From positions 1 through 40,612 of the forward strand of contig SICW01000001.1 of assembly GCA_009691355.1 (NCBI GenBank): a stretch of 40,612 nt of DNA. The letters are read 5' to 3'. Made by a program: the position numbers and the translations under genes. The stretch comes from Candidatus Woesearchaeota archaeon (GTDB lineage Archaea > Nanobdellota > Nanobdellia > SCGC-AAA011-G17 > GW2011-AR17). Of this stretch, positions 22,353-30,016 are shown piece after piece. The notes under the pieces were generated by a model that saw only the letters and a list, made by a program, of their open reading frames with translations, was not told where the DNA came from and ran no database searches. How positions within the stretch are numbered: the first letter of the stretch is position 1; every line of letters starts with the position of its first letter.

Positions 22353-23526
22353 TTCTTATGAGATCCTCCGTTGTTTCTCTTTTTCTAATCAGGGAGTATA
22401 ATCCATTTGAGACAAGAATTTCAGCTGCACGTGGTTGTCCATTGTATTGTGAGCCCATGATGAAACCATATGCACCTACAATTTGTATTGCAAGAATGTC
22501 TCCTTCTTTTATTTTTGGCAAGGAACGATCTTTTGCAAAACAATCCGTACTCTCACATATGGGACCAACAACAGTATACTTTTCTGTTTCTGGAAGTGCA
22601 TCATCATTTGCAAGTACAATTGGATGATATGCACCATAGAGCATAGGCCGGATTAAGGTTGTCATTCCTGCATCGACACCAATGAATTTTTCTTTTATAG
22701 TAGTTACCTTTGTAAGGAGTGTTCCTGACTGGGCAACAATATATCTTCCTGGTTCTAGGACTAAAGTTGCAGGAGATTTCTTTACACGTTGTATTCTTTC
22801 TCCAACTGCTTTCAGGTTTAAAGGTTTTTCAAAAGGCTCATAGGGTACACCAATGCCTCCTCCAATATCCATCCACTCAAAAGTGATCCCCACTTTCTTT
22901 TCAATACTTTCCGCAATTGTTTCTATAGTCAATATCAGTTTCTCAAAATAAGCTTCATCTAAAATACAAGAACCAGTCATCATGTGAATACCGAAATGCT
23001 GGACACCCGATTCTTTTGCAAGTTTATAGCATTCTGTAGCCAGTTCTTCCGACATGCCAAACTTTGCATCTTTTCCCCCCACATCAATTTCGGGGAATTT
23101 CCCATTTCCAAAACCAGGATTAATACGGAAGGATATTTTTTTAGGAAGACCTATTTTTTGTAAACGACGAAAAATGGAGATATGATCTAAATTCATGAGA
23201 ATACCGGTGGATAATGCTTTCTTTAAATCTTCATCAGAAGGGTTTGTCGAAGTGAATACTGATCTTTTAAGATCAAAACCCGCTTTCTCTGCAAGTTCTA
23301 GTTCAAAACGATTTGAACAGTCTACACCTAGTCCTTGCTGTGCAATGAGCTTTAGAATGGAGAGGTTGGGATTTGCTTTTATTGCATAACAGATATGTGC
23401 TTGAGGAAATGCTTCTTTGAGATCATTTATTCTTTGGAGAATAATTTGTTTGTCATAGACATAAAGAGGAGTACCAAACTCCTTTGCTAGGGTTACTGCT
23501 GAGATTCCACCAATTTGTCTTTCCAT
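22339..23526 (-). CDS. lysA: Diaminopimelate decarboxylase-like PLP enzyme (LysA-like)
   Basis: The 395-residue protein is a fold-III PLP decarboxylase. It shows CYAIKANPN with PLP-binding Lys50, DIGGGIGVPY, LEPGRYIVA, the substrate-site motif GPICESTD with its Cys, and GAYGF. This pattern is closest to diaminopimelate decarboxylase, the last step of lysine synthesis. The usual HMHIGS, whose second His stacks on PLP in this family, reads HMMTGS (181-186). It is the first gene of a two-gene unit with the aspartokinase-like gene; a TATA-like TTTTTAAAT lies about 28 nt upstream. Confidence 0.82.
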   Translation of the reverse strand: MERQIGGISAVTLAKEFGTPLYVYDKQIILQRINDLKEAFPQAHICYAIKANPNLSILKLIAQQGLGVDCSNRFELELAEKAGFDLKRSVFTSTNPSDEDLKKALSTGILMNLDHISIFRRLQKIGLPKKISFRINPGFGNGKFPEIDVGGKDAKFGMSEELATECYKLAKESGVQHFGIHMMTGSCILDEAYFEKLILTIETIAESIEKKVGITFEWMDIGGGIGVPYEPFEKPLNLKAVGERIQRVKKSPATLVLEPGRYIVAQSGTLLTKVTTIKEKFIGVDAGMTTLIRPMLYGAYHPIVLANDDALPETEKYTVVGPICESTDCFAKDRSLPKIKEGDILAIQIVGAYGFIMGSQYNGQPRAAEILVSNGLYSLIRKRETTEDLIRNETY

Positions 23527-23549
23527 GACTTCTGAGGGAATAAAATAAG

Positions 23550-23559
23550 AATTTAAAAA
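23550..23559 (-). promoter_or_regulatory. TATA box of the lysA-lysC unit
   Basis: CTTTTTAAAT on the minus strand, centred about 28 nt before the lysA ATG at 23526, in the 35-bp gap after metG. It indicates separate transcription from metG. Confidence 0.45.
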
Positions 23560-23561
23560 GC

Positions 23562-25589
23562 TTAGCCTATGCGGCAGCCAGGCCTTGCAGTTTTTTCAGG
23601 ACTGAGAATGATGAGTTTTTCATCAGAGTCAGCTGCAAGAAGCATTCCATGACTTTCTACACCCCGAATTACTGCTGGTTGTAAATTCGTAAAGACAGCA
23701 ATTTGTTTTCCTATAAGCTCTTCTGCTTTGTAATGCTGTCGTATTCCTGCTACGATTTGTCTTGCCTTTTCTTCTCCTACGTCTACTTGTAAAATGTAGA
23801 GACGATCTGCATTTGGATGGGGCTCTACTTTCAGAATCTTTCCTACTTTGAATTTCATTTTTTCCCAGTCAGAAAATGGAACGGATGCTTCTGCTTCTGA
23901 TTTTGTGGAAGGCACTGTTTGTTTCTCCTCTTTCTTGAAGTAATTTGTAATTTTTGAAGTTTTCTCTTTTAATTCTTCAATCTTTTGATCTTCTAATTTA
24001 GTAAAAAGAAGTTCTGCCTTGTTTATTTTGTGTTTAGGCTTGAGGGTCTGCTTCGTTAGAGTTTTAAAATCAGATTCTTTACTATTGAGCATTCCTAATA
24101 TTTTCTTTGATGTTGCTGGAAGATATGGCTGTATAATAAGAGCAAGAGTCTTAGAAAGGTTTAAACAAATATACACGACAGTATTTGCGTGCTTCGTATC
24201 TCTCCAGGGTTCATTCTCTTGGAAATATTTATTCCCCATTGTAGATAATTTCATGATCTCATCCATAGCAATACGAAGTTCTACTTTTTCATATGCAGAA
24301 AGAATAACTTTGATTTGTTTGTCTACATCTTTCAAGAATTTGTTATCCTTACTTGTTAAAGAAGGAATTGGGATTTGACTTTCAAAATTTTTGTTTGTAA
24401 ATGTAATTGTTCGATTAATAAAATTCCCGAGATTAGCAACAAGTTCATTATTCACTTTGTCTTGAAAATCAGACCATAAAAATTCTGTATCTCTTGTTTC
24501 TGGAATTAAGTATGCCATATAATATCTCCAGTATTCTGGAGAAAGATCTATCTTTGGGAGATTTTCACAAAAAATGCCACGATTGTTACTTTTCGAAAAT
24601 TTTCCTCGTTCATAATTTAAGTATTGAACACCCACGACATTATATGGAAGGTTGATGTCTTTATGTGCTAACAACAACCCAGGAAAAAATATCGTGTGAA
24701 AAGGAATATTGTCTTTTCCTACAAAATGATATATCTTTGCCTTGGGATCTGTCCAATATTGTTTCCACTTTGTTTTATTCCATTCTTTGGTGCTAGAAAT
24801 GTACCCTAGTGGTGCTTCTGCCCAAACATACCATACAAATTGTTCATACCCTTTTATAGGAACTTGAATTCCCCACTTTAAATTTCTTGTAATGCAACGA
24901 GGTTTTAATCCATCACGAATCCAAGCTAAAGCTAAGTTTTTTACTTGTGGACGCAATTGTTTATTTTTCTCTAACCATTTTTCAATCTTGGAAGAAAGCT
25001 TTTCTAAATCTAAAAATAAGTGGGAGATTTCTTTAAATTCTATTTTATTTGAACCACAAGCTTTACATTTTGCTTTCAGAAGCTTCTCTGGATCTAATAA
25101 AATTCCACAACTTTCACATTGATCTCCTCGAGCATTTTCATATCCACATTTTGGGCAGGTTCCCTCAATATATCTATCTGCAAGTTCTCTTTTACAAGAT
25201 AAACAATGAGGAAGTTTAATTTTTTTTTCAGAGATGTACCCATTTTTGTACACCATTTTTAGAAATTCATTTGCGGTTTCATGATGGATTTTTCTACTTG
25301 ATCTTGAAAAATTATCATAACTTATTTCAAACCATTCATAAATCTCTTTATGAATCTTATAGAAAATGTCACAAAGCTCTTGAGGGCTAACTCCATTTTG
25401 TTGCGCAGCTATTTCACTTGCTGTTCCATGTTCATCAGTTCCTCCAATGAAAATAGTATCATATCCAGCTAAACGACAATACCGTGCAAAAACATCAGCA
25501 GGATAATGAGAACCGACCATATTTCCTAAGTGAGGAACATTGTTTGTATAAGGAAGTGCTGCTGTGATAAGTCTTTTTTCTTTAACCAT
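23562..25589 (-). CDS. metG: Methionyl-tRNA synthetase with C-terminal tRNA-binding domain
   Basis: The 675-residue protein has the class I signatures PHLGN (19-23, HIGH) and GKFSKS (KMSKS), a zinc-binding insertion with four C-x-x-C knuckles (for example CPKCG, CESCG and CKACG), an anticodon-binding helical domain, a charged linker and an EMAP/Trbp111-like C-terminal domain (about 565-675, with HPNADRLYILQVDVG). Fused tRNA-binding domains are common in MetRS. The ATG at 25589 was chosen; the nine-codon longer start at 25616 adds no recognisable sequence. Confidence 0.95.
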   Translation of the reverse strand: MVKEKRLITAALPYTNNVPHLGNMVGSHYPADVFARYCRLAGYDTIFIGGTDEHGTASEIAAQQNGVSPQELCDIFYKIHKEIYEWFEISYDNFSRSSRKIHHETANEFLKMVYKNGYISEKKIKLPHCLSCKRELADRYIEGTCPKCGYENARGDQCESCGILLDPEKLLKAKCKACGSNKIEFKEISHLFLDLEKLSSKIEKWLEKNKQLRPQVKNLALAWIRDGLKPRCITRNLKWGIQVPIKGYEQFVWYVWAEAPLGYISSTKEWNKTKWKQYWTDPKAKIYHFVGKDNIPFHTIFFPGLLLAHKDINLPYNVVGVQYLNYERGKFSKSNNRGIFCENLPKIDLSPEYWRYYMAYLIPETRDTEFLWSDFQDKVNNELVANLGNFINRTITFTNKNFESQIPIPSLTSKDNKFLKDVDKQIKVILSAYEKVELRIAMDEIMKLSTMGNKYFQENEPWRDTKHANTVVYICLNLSKTLALIIQPYLPATSKKILGMLNSKESDFKTLTKQTLKPKHKINKAELLFTKLEDQKIEELKEKTSKITNYFKKEEKQTVPSTKSEAEASVPFSDWEKMKFKVGKILKVEPHPNADRLYILQVDVGEEKARQIVAGIRQHYKAEELIGKQIAVFTNLQPAVIRGVESHGMLLAADSDEKLIILSPEKTARPGCRIG

Positions 25590-25837
25590 AAAAATCACTT
25601 TTTGAACGAATACCAAAATAAAAGTTTCTTCGCTTTATATTCTTTATTGCTTGACTTATAGCTTTTTGTTTGTTTTTATGCTTAGAATACTTCTTTAACT
25701 CTTCAAGAAGCTTTAAAAGACAATTCTTTCGAGAGATATTAAGAGGTTAGGTTCTCATCTATGTAAAAGCTTTTTAATTCTTGCTTAGAAAGAGATACTC
25801 TTTTGATAATTCTAAAACCAGGATTTTAGTTATATAT

Positions 25838-25869
25838 CTGACGCGGAGGTCTGCCAGGTGTCCAGGGTT
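25838..25869 (+). repeat. GC-rich 32-bp element, copy B
   Basis: Second copy of the element at 20601 (24/32 identical), in the same orientation. It is preceded by TATATAT and ends on the stop codon of the 25868 gene. Here it lies in the 278-bp gap between metG and that gene. On the minus strand both copies precede a TATA-like sequence by 6-7 bp. Confidence 0.55.
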
Positions 25870-26245
25870 AAACTCCGAAGTTTTCTTGTAAGAACATAAG
25901 CATATTTTTATTATCTAAAATCTCAAAAAGCATCTTTGCCTGTTGCCCTTTTCCTTGGTTCATACATTCATGTGCACAGGCTTCCATTCTTCTTCGATCT
26001 TGCGAAAATTTATAGAAATATGCTGCATCAGGGAAACGTCCTTGTTTTGCTAACCAATCACCGGAAGCGAGGAGTTCTTCTTTTAAGCCAGCTTTTGCGA
26101 AAGCTTTACCCGATTCTTCAAATAGGGATTCCTTGAATAAAATTGTTCCTGCTTCAAGAAGTGTCTTTTTTCTAATGCTTTCAGGGATTTCTACATTATC
26201 CACACCCTTGGACATAATGAGTTTTGTGATTATTCCATATTCCAT
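25868..26245 (-). CDS. Small helical-repeat orphan protein
   Basis: A 125-residue protein I cannot assign. It is almost entirely alpha-helical, with short helix pairs such as KAFAKAGLKEELLASGDWL and AAYFYKFSQDRRRMEACAHE that resemble TPR/HEAT-like or coatomer-type repeats. That suggests a binding or adaptor role rather than an enzyme. A start at the internal ATG (26215) is possible, because the AT-rich boxes upstream fit either. It is divergent from the aminotransferase-like gene. Confidence 0.5.
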   Translation of the reverse strand: MEYGIITKLIMSKGVDNVEIPESIRKKTLLEAGTILFKESLFEESGKAFAKAGLKEELLASGDWLAKQGRFPDAAYFYKFSQDRRRMEACAHECMNQGKGQQAKMLFEILDNKNMLMFLQENFGV

Positions 26246-26327
26246 AGGTTTTCTTTATAATTTGCTCTTAAAAAGGATTATTGCAGTGGAAGATACTTTT
26301 AAAAAGACTCTTTTTCTTTTTCTTGCT

Positions 26328-27149
26328 GTGGAAGACCTAGAAACACTTACAAAGAAAATTGATCAAAAACTACGCACACTTACCAGACATGAGCATGTGC
26401 ACCTTACGGATAGAGGGAACTCTGCAATTTTCCTTGCTATGCATATTGCAAAAAAAATGAATCCCAAAGCAGACATTCTTATTCCAGATCAAGGAGGATG
26501 GTTTTCTTATAAAGGATATCCACAGTTCTTCGGCTTTAATATCGTCGAAGTAAAAACAGACTATGGGATTATTGATTTGAAAGATTTAAAGAGAAAGGCA
26601 AAGACTGGATCTTGTTTCATCTTTAGCTCTTTTGCAGGATATTTTGCTGAACAACCTTTACGAAAAATTAAAACGATTTGCAAGAAAGCAGGTTGCCTTA
26701 TGATTGAAGATGCTTCTGGTGCGATTGGAGATACGAAACTCTGTAATGGAAATTACTCCGATATTATTGTAGGAAGTTTTGGAAAGTGGAAACCTGTAGA
26801 ATGTGGCTATGGTGGATGGATTTCTGTGAAGAGTAAAGAATATTTTGATGTTGCACAGGAAGCTCTCTCCATTACAAAAGTACACCCTCAGTTTTATCGA
26901 GAGATTGGAGAAGCATTAAAAAATAATAAATTCAAAAAATTGCTTGCATTACAGAACACAGTAAAACAGGAACTGAAAGATTTTGAGGTATTACATCGAG
27001 ATTCACGAGGATTAAATGTGGTAGTGAAGTTTGACCCTAGAGTTCTTGCGTACTGTATAGAAAAAAAATACCCTTATGTCCTTTGCCCTAGTTATATTCG
27101 TGTCAATGAAAGGGCTGTTTCTATCGAGTTGAAACGATTGTCCTTCTAG
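26328..27149 (+). CDS. DegT/DnrJ/EryC1-like PLP-dependent aminotransferase
   Basis: The 273-residue protein has fold-I PLP enzyme landmarks: LTDRGNSAI near the N-terminus, the cofactor Asp128 in LMIEDASGAIGD, and the Schiff-base Lys153 in GSFGKWKPVECGYGG. DegT-family enzymes aminate keto-sugars for surface glycans; this one is shorter than the usual 370-400 residues. The GTG at 26328 is about 28 nt after TTTTAAAA (26297-26304); the GTG at 26286, with its own TATA-like box, would add 14 residues. The gene lies at the head of a block of orphan genes. Confidence 0.7.
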   Translation: MEDLETLTKKIDQKLRTLTRHEHVHLTDRGNSAIFLAMHIAKKMNPKADILIPDQGGWFSYKGYPQFFGFNIVEVKTDYGIIDLKDLKRKAKTGSCFIFSSFAGYFAEQPLRKIKTICKKAGCLMIEDASGAIGDTKLCNGNYSDIIVGSFGKWKPVECGYGGWISVKSKEYFDVAQEALSITKVHPQFYREIGEALKNNKFKKLLALQNTVKQELKDFEVLHRDSRGLNVVVKFDPRVLAYCIEKKYPYVLCPSYIRVNERAVSIELKRLSF

Positions 27150-27159
27150 AGTAGCAACA

Positions 27160-27167
27160 TTTATATA
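27160..27167 (+). promoter_or_regulatory. TATA box of the kinase-like gene
   Basis: TTTATATA centred about 27 nt upstream of the ATG at 27190. Confidence 0.6.
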
Positions 27168-27189
27168 GTTCCTTTCTTGGTTGATTATA

Positions 27190-27996
27190 ATGAACATCCA
27201 CGTACTCACAGAAAGGAAGGGCTCAAACCCTGGAGGAAAAGTCCACTTAGACTTAGGTCAGAGGAAGGGGGATTATTACTTTAAGTACTGCGTGGGAAAT
27301 AAGTCCGGTGAAGAAAGACTCCTTGCTGAACACCAACCGATATATGAAGCTGCTACCCTTGCTTGGACTGAACATATAGGACTTCACGTACCTACATTTT
27401 TTGTTCTTGTAAGAAACTCCCCCATGACTTTTTCTTATCGAACACCCGTACCGCGTTTAGATGCACAGAAGCCATATTATTTGCTTTCTCAGCTTGTGGA
27501 ATTACCTTGCGAAGTGGATGAGAAAAGACTGAGTGAAATTCTTGCTAAAGAGAAAGTGTATAGAGACTGCCTTGGAATTACGGATGTTTCTGGAAAAAGA
27601 CAAAACTATACCCACATACACAATGAAGCAGAGGATTATGCACTCTATATTGATCTAGGTTGTAGCTTTGTTCATGCGGTTGGAGGATTTATTATAAGAC
27701 GTAAACATAGTGCACCACCTGCAAAACGTGAACGAAAAAGAATGGAAAAAGCTTTGCAAGAACATGCACTTGAGACTCCGAGGGGAGAATTATTACGATT
27801 TTCAGAAGTCTATGAGCTTCTCTTTCAAACACCTATTCCTCTTGTGGATACCCAACGGGGTGTACTACGAAAAGGGACACTAGAATCTTTGTTACATCCA
27901 GATGAACAAGAATGCATCAGAGAAATAGTCTTCACAGAAATATATGAAACTCTTAAGAGACATAAAAAACTACATTCTCCTAAAATTATTTTTTAG
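27190..27996 (+). CDS. Orphan protein with possible kinase-like fold
   Basis: The 268-residue product has no clear family. Some features recall HipA- or PI3K-like kinase folds: a Lys in a YYFKYCVG strand, then a helix with Glu (YEAATLAW), a possible hinge YLLSQLVE, and a late D-x-L-G-x-x-D-x(5)-N ... YALYIDLGCSF pattern that could supply the catalytic Asp/Asn and the metal-binding Asp. No glycine-rich loop is evident. The assignment is tentative. The ATG at 27190 fits the TATA spacing, so the gene appears leaderless and individually transcribed. Confidence 0.5.
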   Translation: MNIHVLTERKGSNPGGKVHLDLGQRKGDYYFKYCVGNKSGEERLLAEHQPIYEAATLAWTEHIGLHVPTFFVLVRNSPMTFSYRTPVPRLDAQKPYYLLSQLVELPCEVDEKRLSEILAKEKVYRDCLGITDVSGKRQNYTHIHNEAEDYALYIDLGCSFVHAVGGFIIRRKHSAPPAKRERKRMEKALQEHALETPRGELLRFSEVYELLFQTPIPLVDTQRGVLRKGTLESLLHPDEQECIREIVFTEIYETLKRHKKLHSPKIIF

Positions 27997-28014
27997 ATAT
28001 TTAGTTGAGGAAAA

Positions 28015-28022
28015 TTTATATA
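28015..28022 (+). promoter_or_regulatory. TATA box of the 28047 orphan gene
   Basis: TTTATATA centred about 28 nt upstream of the ATG at 28047. Confidence 0.6.
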
Positions 28023-28046
28023 GCTACAGATTTTCTTAGACGTACA

Positions 28047-28763
28047 ATGAACTTCATCAGAAAAATTGCAGAAGGGAAAAGTGACGAATGGACGAAAAGA
28101 CAATTCACTCGTTATGGTATGGGGACATATGAACAAAAAGCACTTCTTCAAATAAGTAAAGGAAAAAAGGGAGGAAAAATTTCTTCCAGTTTTGAATTTG
28201 CTCCAGACTTTGCGTATGCACTTGCAGAAAGTGTGAAAAATAAAGTACAGGTCACTGGAGGTATTATTACCAAACAAAAGCTTACAGAAGAGGATGCGGG
28301 CTTTCCTTTTGCAGGGATGAAGCAATTTGCTGGTGTGAAAACATATTTGATTGATACTGATCTTACCAAAGCACAGATTCAAGGACTCTTTGGAAAATAT
28401 TCTTCTGGGCTTGTCCTTCTTTCTTTCAAAACAGATATGGGAGAATTAAAAACAAAAGTAAAAAGTCCTAAGTCTACGAAAGCAAAGATTGAGGGAGAAA
28501 ATGCAGAATTACCTAAGGCTGATTTTTGTAGTTTTAAAACAACAGATATGAAAATTCTAGAGGATTATGCATTTGATGTGGCGAAAGATTTTACGAAGGT
28601 GTTTATTATGCATAGTTTTGTTATTGAAAGTTTAGAGATTCCTAAACAATATGAGAAAGACTTTGTACTTGCTCGGCTTCATGCACTCAGAAAGGGAAAA
28701 TTAATAAGGGAGATTCACCTAGGAGAGAAGAAGATTGGCAAAGAATACACACTCTCGGTCTAA
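28047..28763 (+). CDS. Orphan soluble protein, 238 residues
   Basis: I do not recognise it. It begins MNFIRKIAEGKSDEWTKRQF and is lysine-rich, with no signal peptide or membrane helix. A middle segment (about 75-160) alternates short strands and Lys/Ser-rich loops; the last third has a strand-helix pattern with FTKVFIMHSFVIESLEIP. The start is set by a TATA box 28 nt upstream; an earlier TTG at 28005 would lie upstream of the transcript. Its end overlaps the next small gene's possible start. Confidence 0.6.
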   Translation: MNFIRKIAEGKSDEWTKRQFTRYGMGTYEQKALLQISKGKKGGKISSSFEFAPDFAYALAESVKNKVQVTGGIITKQKLTEEDAGFPFAGMKQFAGVKTYLIDTDLTKAQIQGLFGKYSSGLVLLSFKTDMGELKTKVKSPKSTKAKIEGENAELPKADFCSFKTTDMKILEDYAFDVAKDFTKVFIMHSFVIESLEIPKQYEKDFVLARLHALRKGKLIREIHLGEKKIGKEYTLSV

Positions 28764-28773
28764 GAAAGAAGAA

Positions 28774-29019
28774 GTGAAAAAAGAGCACGTTGTTGTACGT
28801 GCAAGTAGAGCTGTGTATTATGTTCTAGGGGCATTCTTTGAAGCTCTGACTAGCGATTTTCCGAGTAATGTACGAAAGAGGTATGCACGACCCCGAGATG
28901 AATATGTTGAGGTTAAAGTTCCTCGAGGGTATAAAGATACGAAAGGTGGACCAGAGTATAAAGACCTCTCTTCTACGAACGAATTCTCTGATTTTGGTGG
29001 TTTGCCTGGTTTTAAGTAG
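28774..29019 (+). CDS. Small basic orphan protein
   Basis: A frame of 81 codons from the GTG at 28774, or 94 from a TTG at 28735 that would overlap the upstream gene by 29 bp. The product is mixed-charge with a short hydrophobic helix (ASRAVYYVLGAFFEAL), then RKRYARPRDEYVEVKVPRGYKD and a glycine-rich end. No family recognised. It has no obvious promoter of its own and is probably cotranscribed with the gene before it. The start is uncertain. Confidence 0.45.
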   Translation: MKKEHVVVRASRAVYYVLGAFFEALTSDFPSNVRKRYARPRDEYVEVKVPRGYKDTKGGPEYKDLSSTNEFSDFGGLPGFK

Positions 29020-29049
29020 CTACTTTTAAGGAGTTACAAAAAGGGAAGA

Positions 29050-29057
29050 TTTATATA
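29050..29057 (+). promoter_or_regulatory. TATA box of the first tandem paralogue
   Basis: TTTATATA centred about 27 nt upstream of the ATG at 29080. Confidence 0.6.
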
Positions 29058-29079
29058 GTCTTTTTTATGCTTAAATGGT

Positions 29080-29982
29080 ATGGTAAGCTCAAAAGTTGTG
29101 AAATGCCCTGGCCGTTTTAGCCAAACAAGAGAGAAGGTCTTTGAAGCAGTAGATGTTGCTTTAGAAGGAAGAATAAATGTCACTGAACATGACCTCGCAA
29201 CAGTGTGGGATCTCATTTCAGGAGACTTAGCTGGCCTTGATGGGAGAGATCCTTATTATGAGCCAACAGAAGATGTAAGTAGAACTCCTCCCCATGATAA
29301 TTACCTTTCTCTTGTTCCTCTTTTTCCAAGCACTTATACTTTGACACCAGAGATTCGAGAGAAACATGCACTTTCTCGAGGAGTCGATCCACGTATTGCA
29401 ATACAACTAGCGGCTATGGCTAGCTCTGGAAGAAATTTTTTTACAGGGCAATTAGGAAAAGATGCTGCTAAACTTCACGTTGATAAAAATGTTACTCTTT
29501 CAGGATATGTTATTGGATCAAATGTAGGAGTTGGTACATTATCAGATGGTGGACCAGAAGGAGGAGGCACACGATCCGACTCTCCTTATCTTATTGAAAT
29601 TTCTAAAAGAGAAGGAAGAGGGAGAGATGAAAGATTAAACCTGGCAGCAGTTGTAGGTTTCTGGGCTGAAGGAGATACCATGCTTGTTTCCCAAATGCAA
29701 TCTTGTAAAAATGCAACCCTTCCGGAAGGGCCGTACTTTGGATTAACTTGTGTTACTATTGCTGAGCGTGTTGCTCGTGAAATAGGATTTGAAAAAATAG
29801 CACTTTATACTGGAAGAGCGCACCCTTATTTCCTTGAACACCATGAGAGTTGGGCTAGAATGGGACAGCTCTTTGTTTGTATGTGGGATGGCTCAGCAAA
29901 AAAACTAGGATTTGATGGATCTCGAGTTCAAACGAGGACTTATACAAAAACTATTGGAACCGGAATTCGGGAGCGACTTTAG
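29080..29982 (+). CDS. Orphan protein, tandem paralogue 1
   Basis: The 300-residue product is related along its whole length to the next gene. Shared elements are VKCxGRF at the N-terminus, SLVPLFPS, LSGY, then GVGTLSDGGPEGGGTRSDSP-type glycine-rich loop and LIEI, EGRG, a VVGF strand, SQMQSCKNATLP, and GFEKIALYTGRAHP with SWARMG. The C-terminal third (strand, then long helix with AERVAREIGF, then ALYT) looks like the acetyl-CoA-binding half of GNAT acetyltransferases; that is only a pattern resemblance. No signal peptide or membrane segment. Confidence 0.6.
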   Translation: MVSSKVVKCPGRFSQTREKVFEAVDVALEGRINVTEHDLATVWDLISGDLAGLDGRDPYYEPTEDVSRTPPHDNYLSLVPLFPSTYTLTPEIREKHALSRGVDPRIAIQLAAMASSGRNFFTGQLGKDAAKLHVDKNVTLSGYVIGSNVGVGTLSDGGPEGGGTRSDSPYLIEISKREGRGRDERLNLAAVVGFWAEGDTMLVSQMQSCKNATLPEGPYFGLTCVTIAERVAREIGFEKIALYTGRAHPYFLEHHESWARMGQLFVCMWDGSAKKLGFDGSRVQTRTYTKTIGTGIRERL

Positions 29983-29987
29983 AAACG

Positions 29988-29995
29988 TTTAAAAT
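29988..29995 (+). promoter_or_regulatory. TATA box of the second tandem paralogue
   Basis: TTTAAAAT centred about 26 nt upstream of the ATG at 30017; so each paralogue has its own promoter. Confidence 0.5.
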
Positions 29996-30016
29996 TAGGA
30001 GATAAAAATCATAACA

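Noticed and set aside
25592..25746. An open minus-strand frame of about 50 codons (Lys-rich) upstream of metG
   Set aside because: No ATG, GTG or TTG in frame after the preceding stop and no recognisable domain; likely chance or a remnant in AT-rich DNA.
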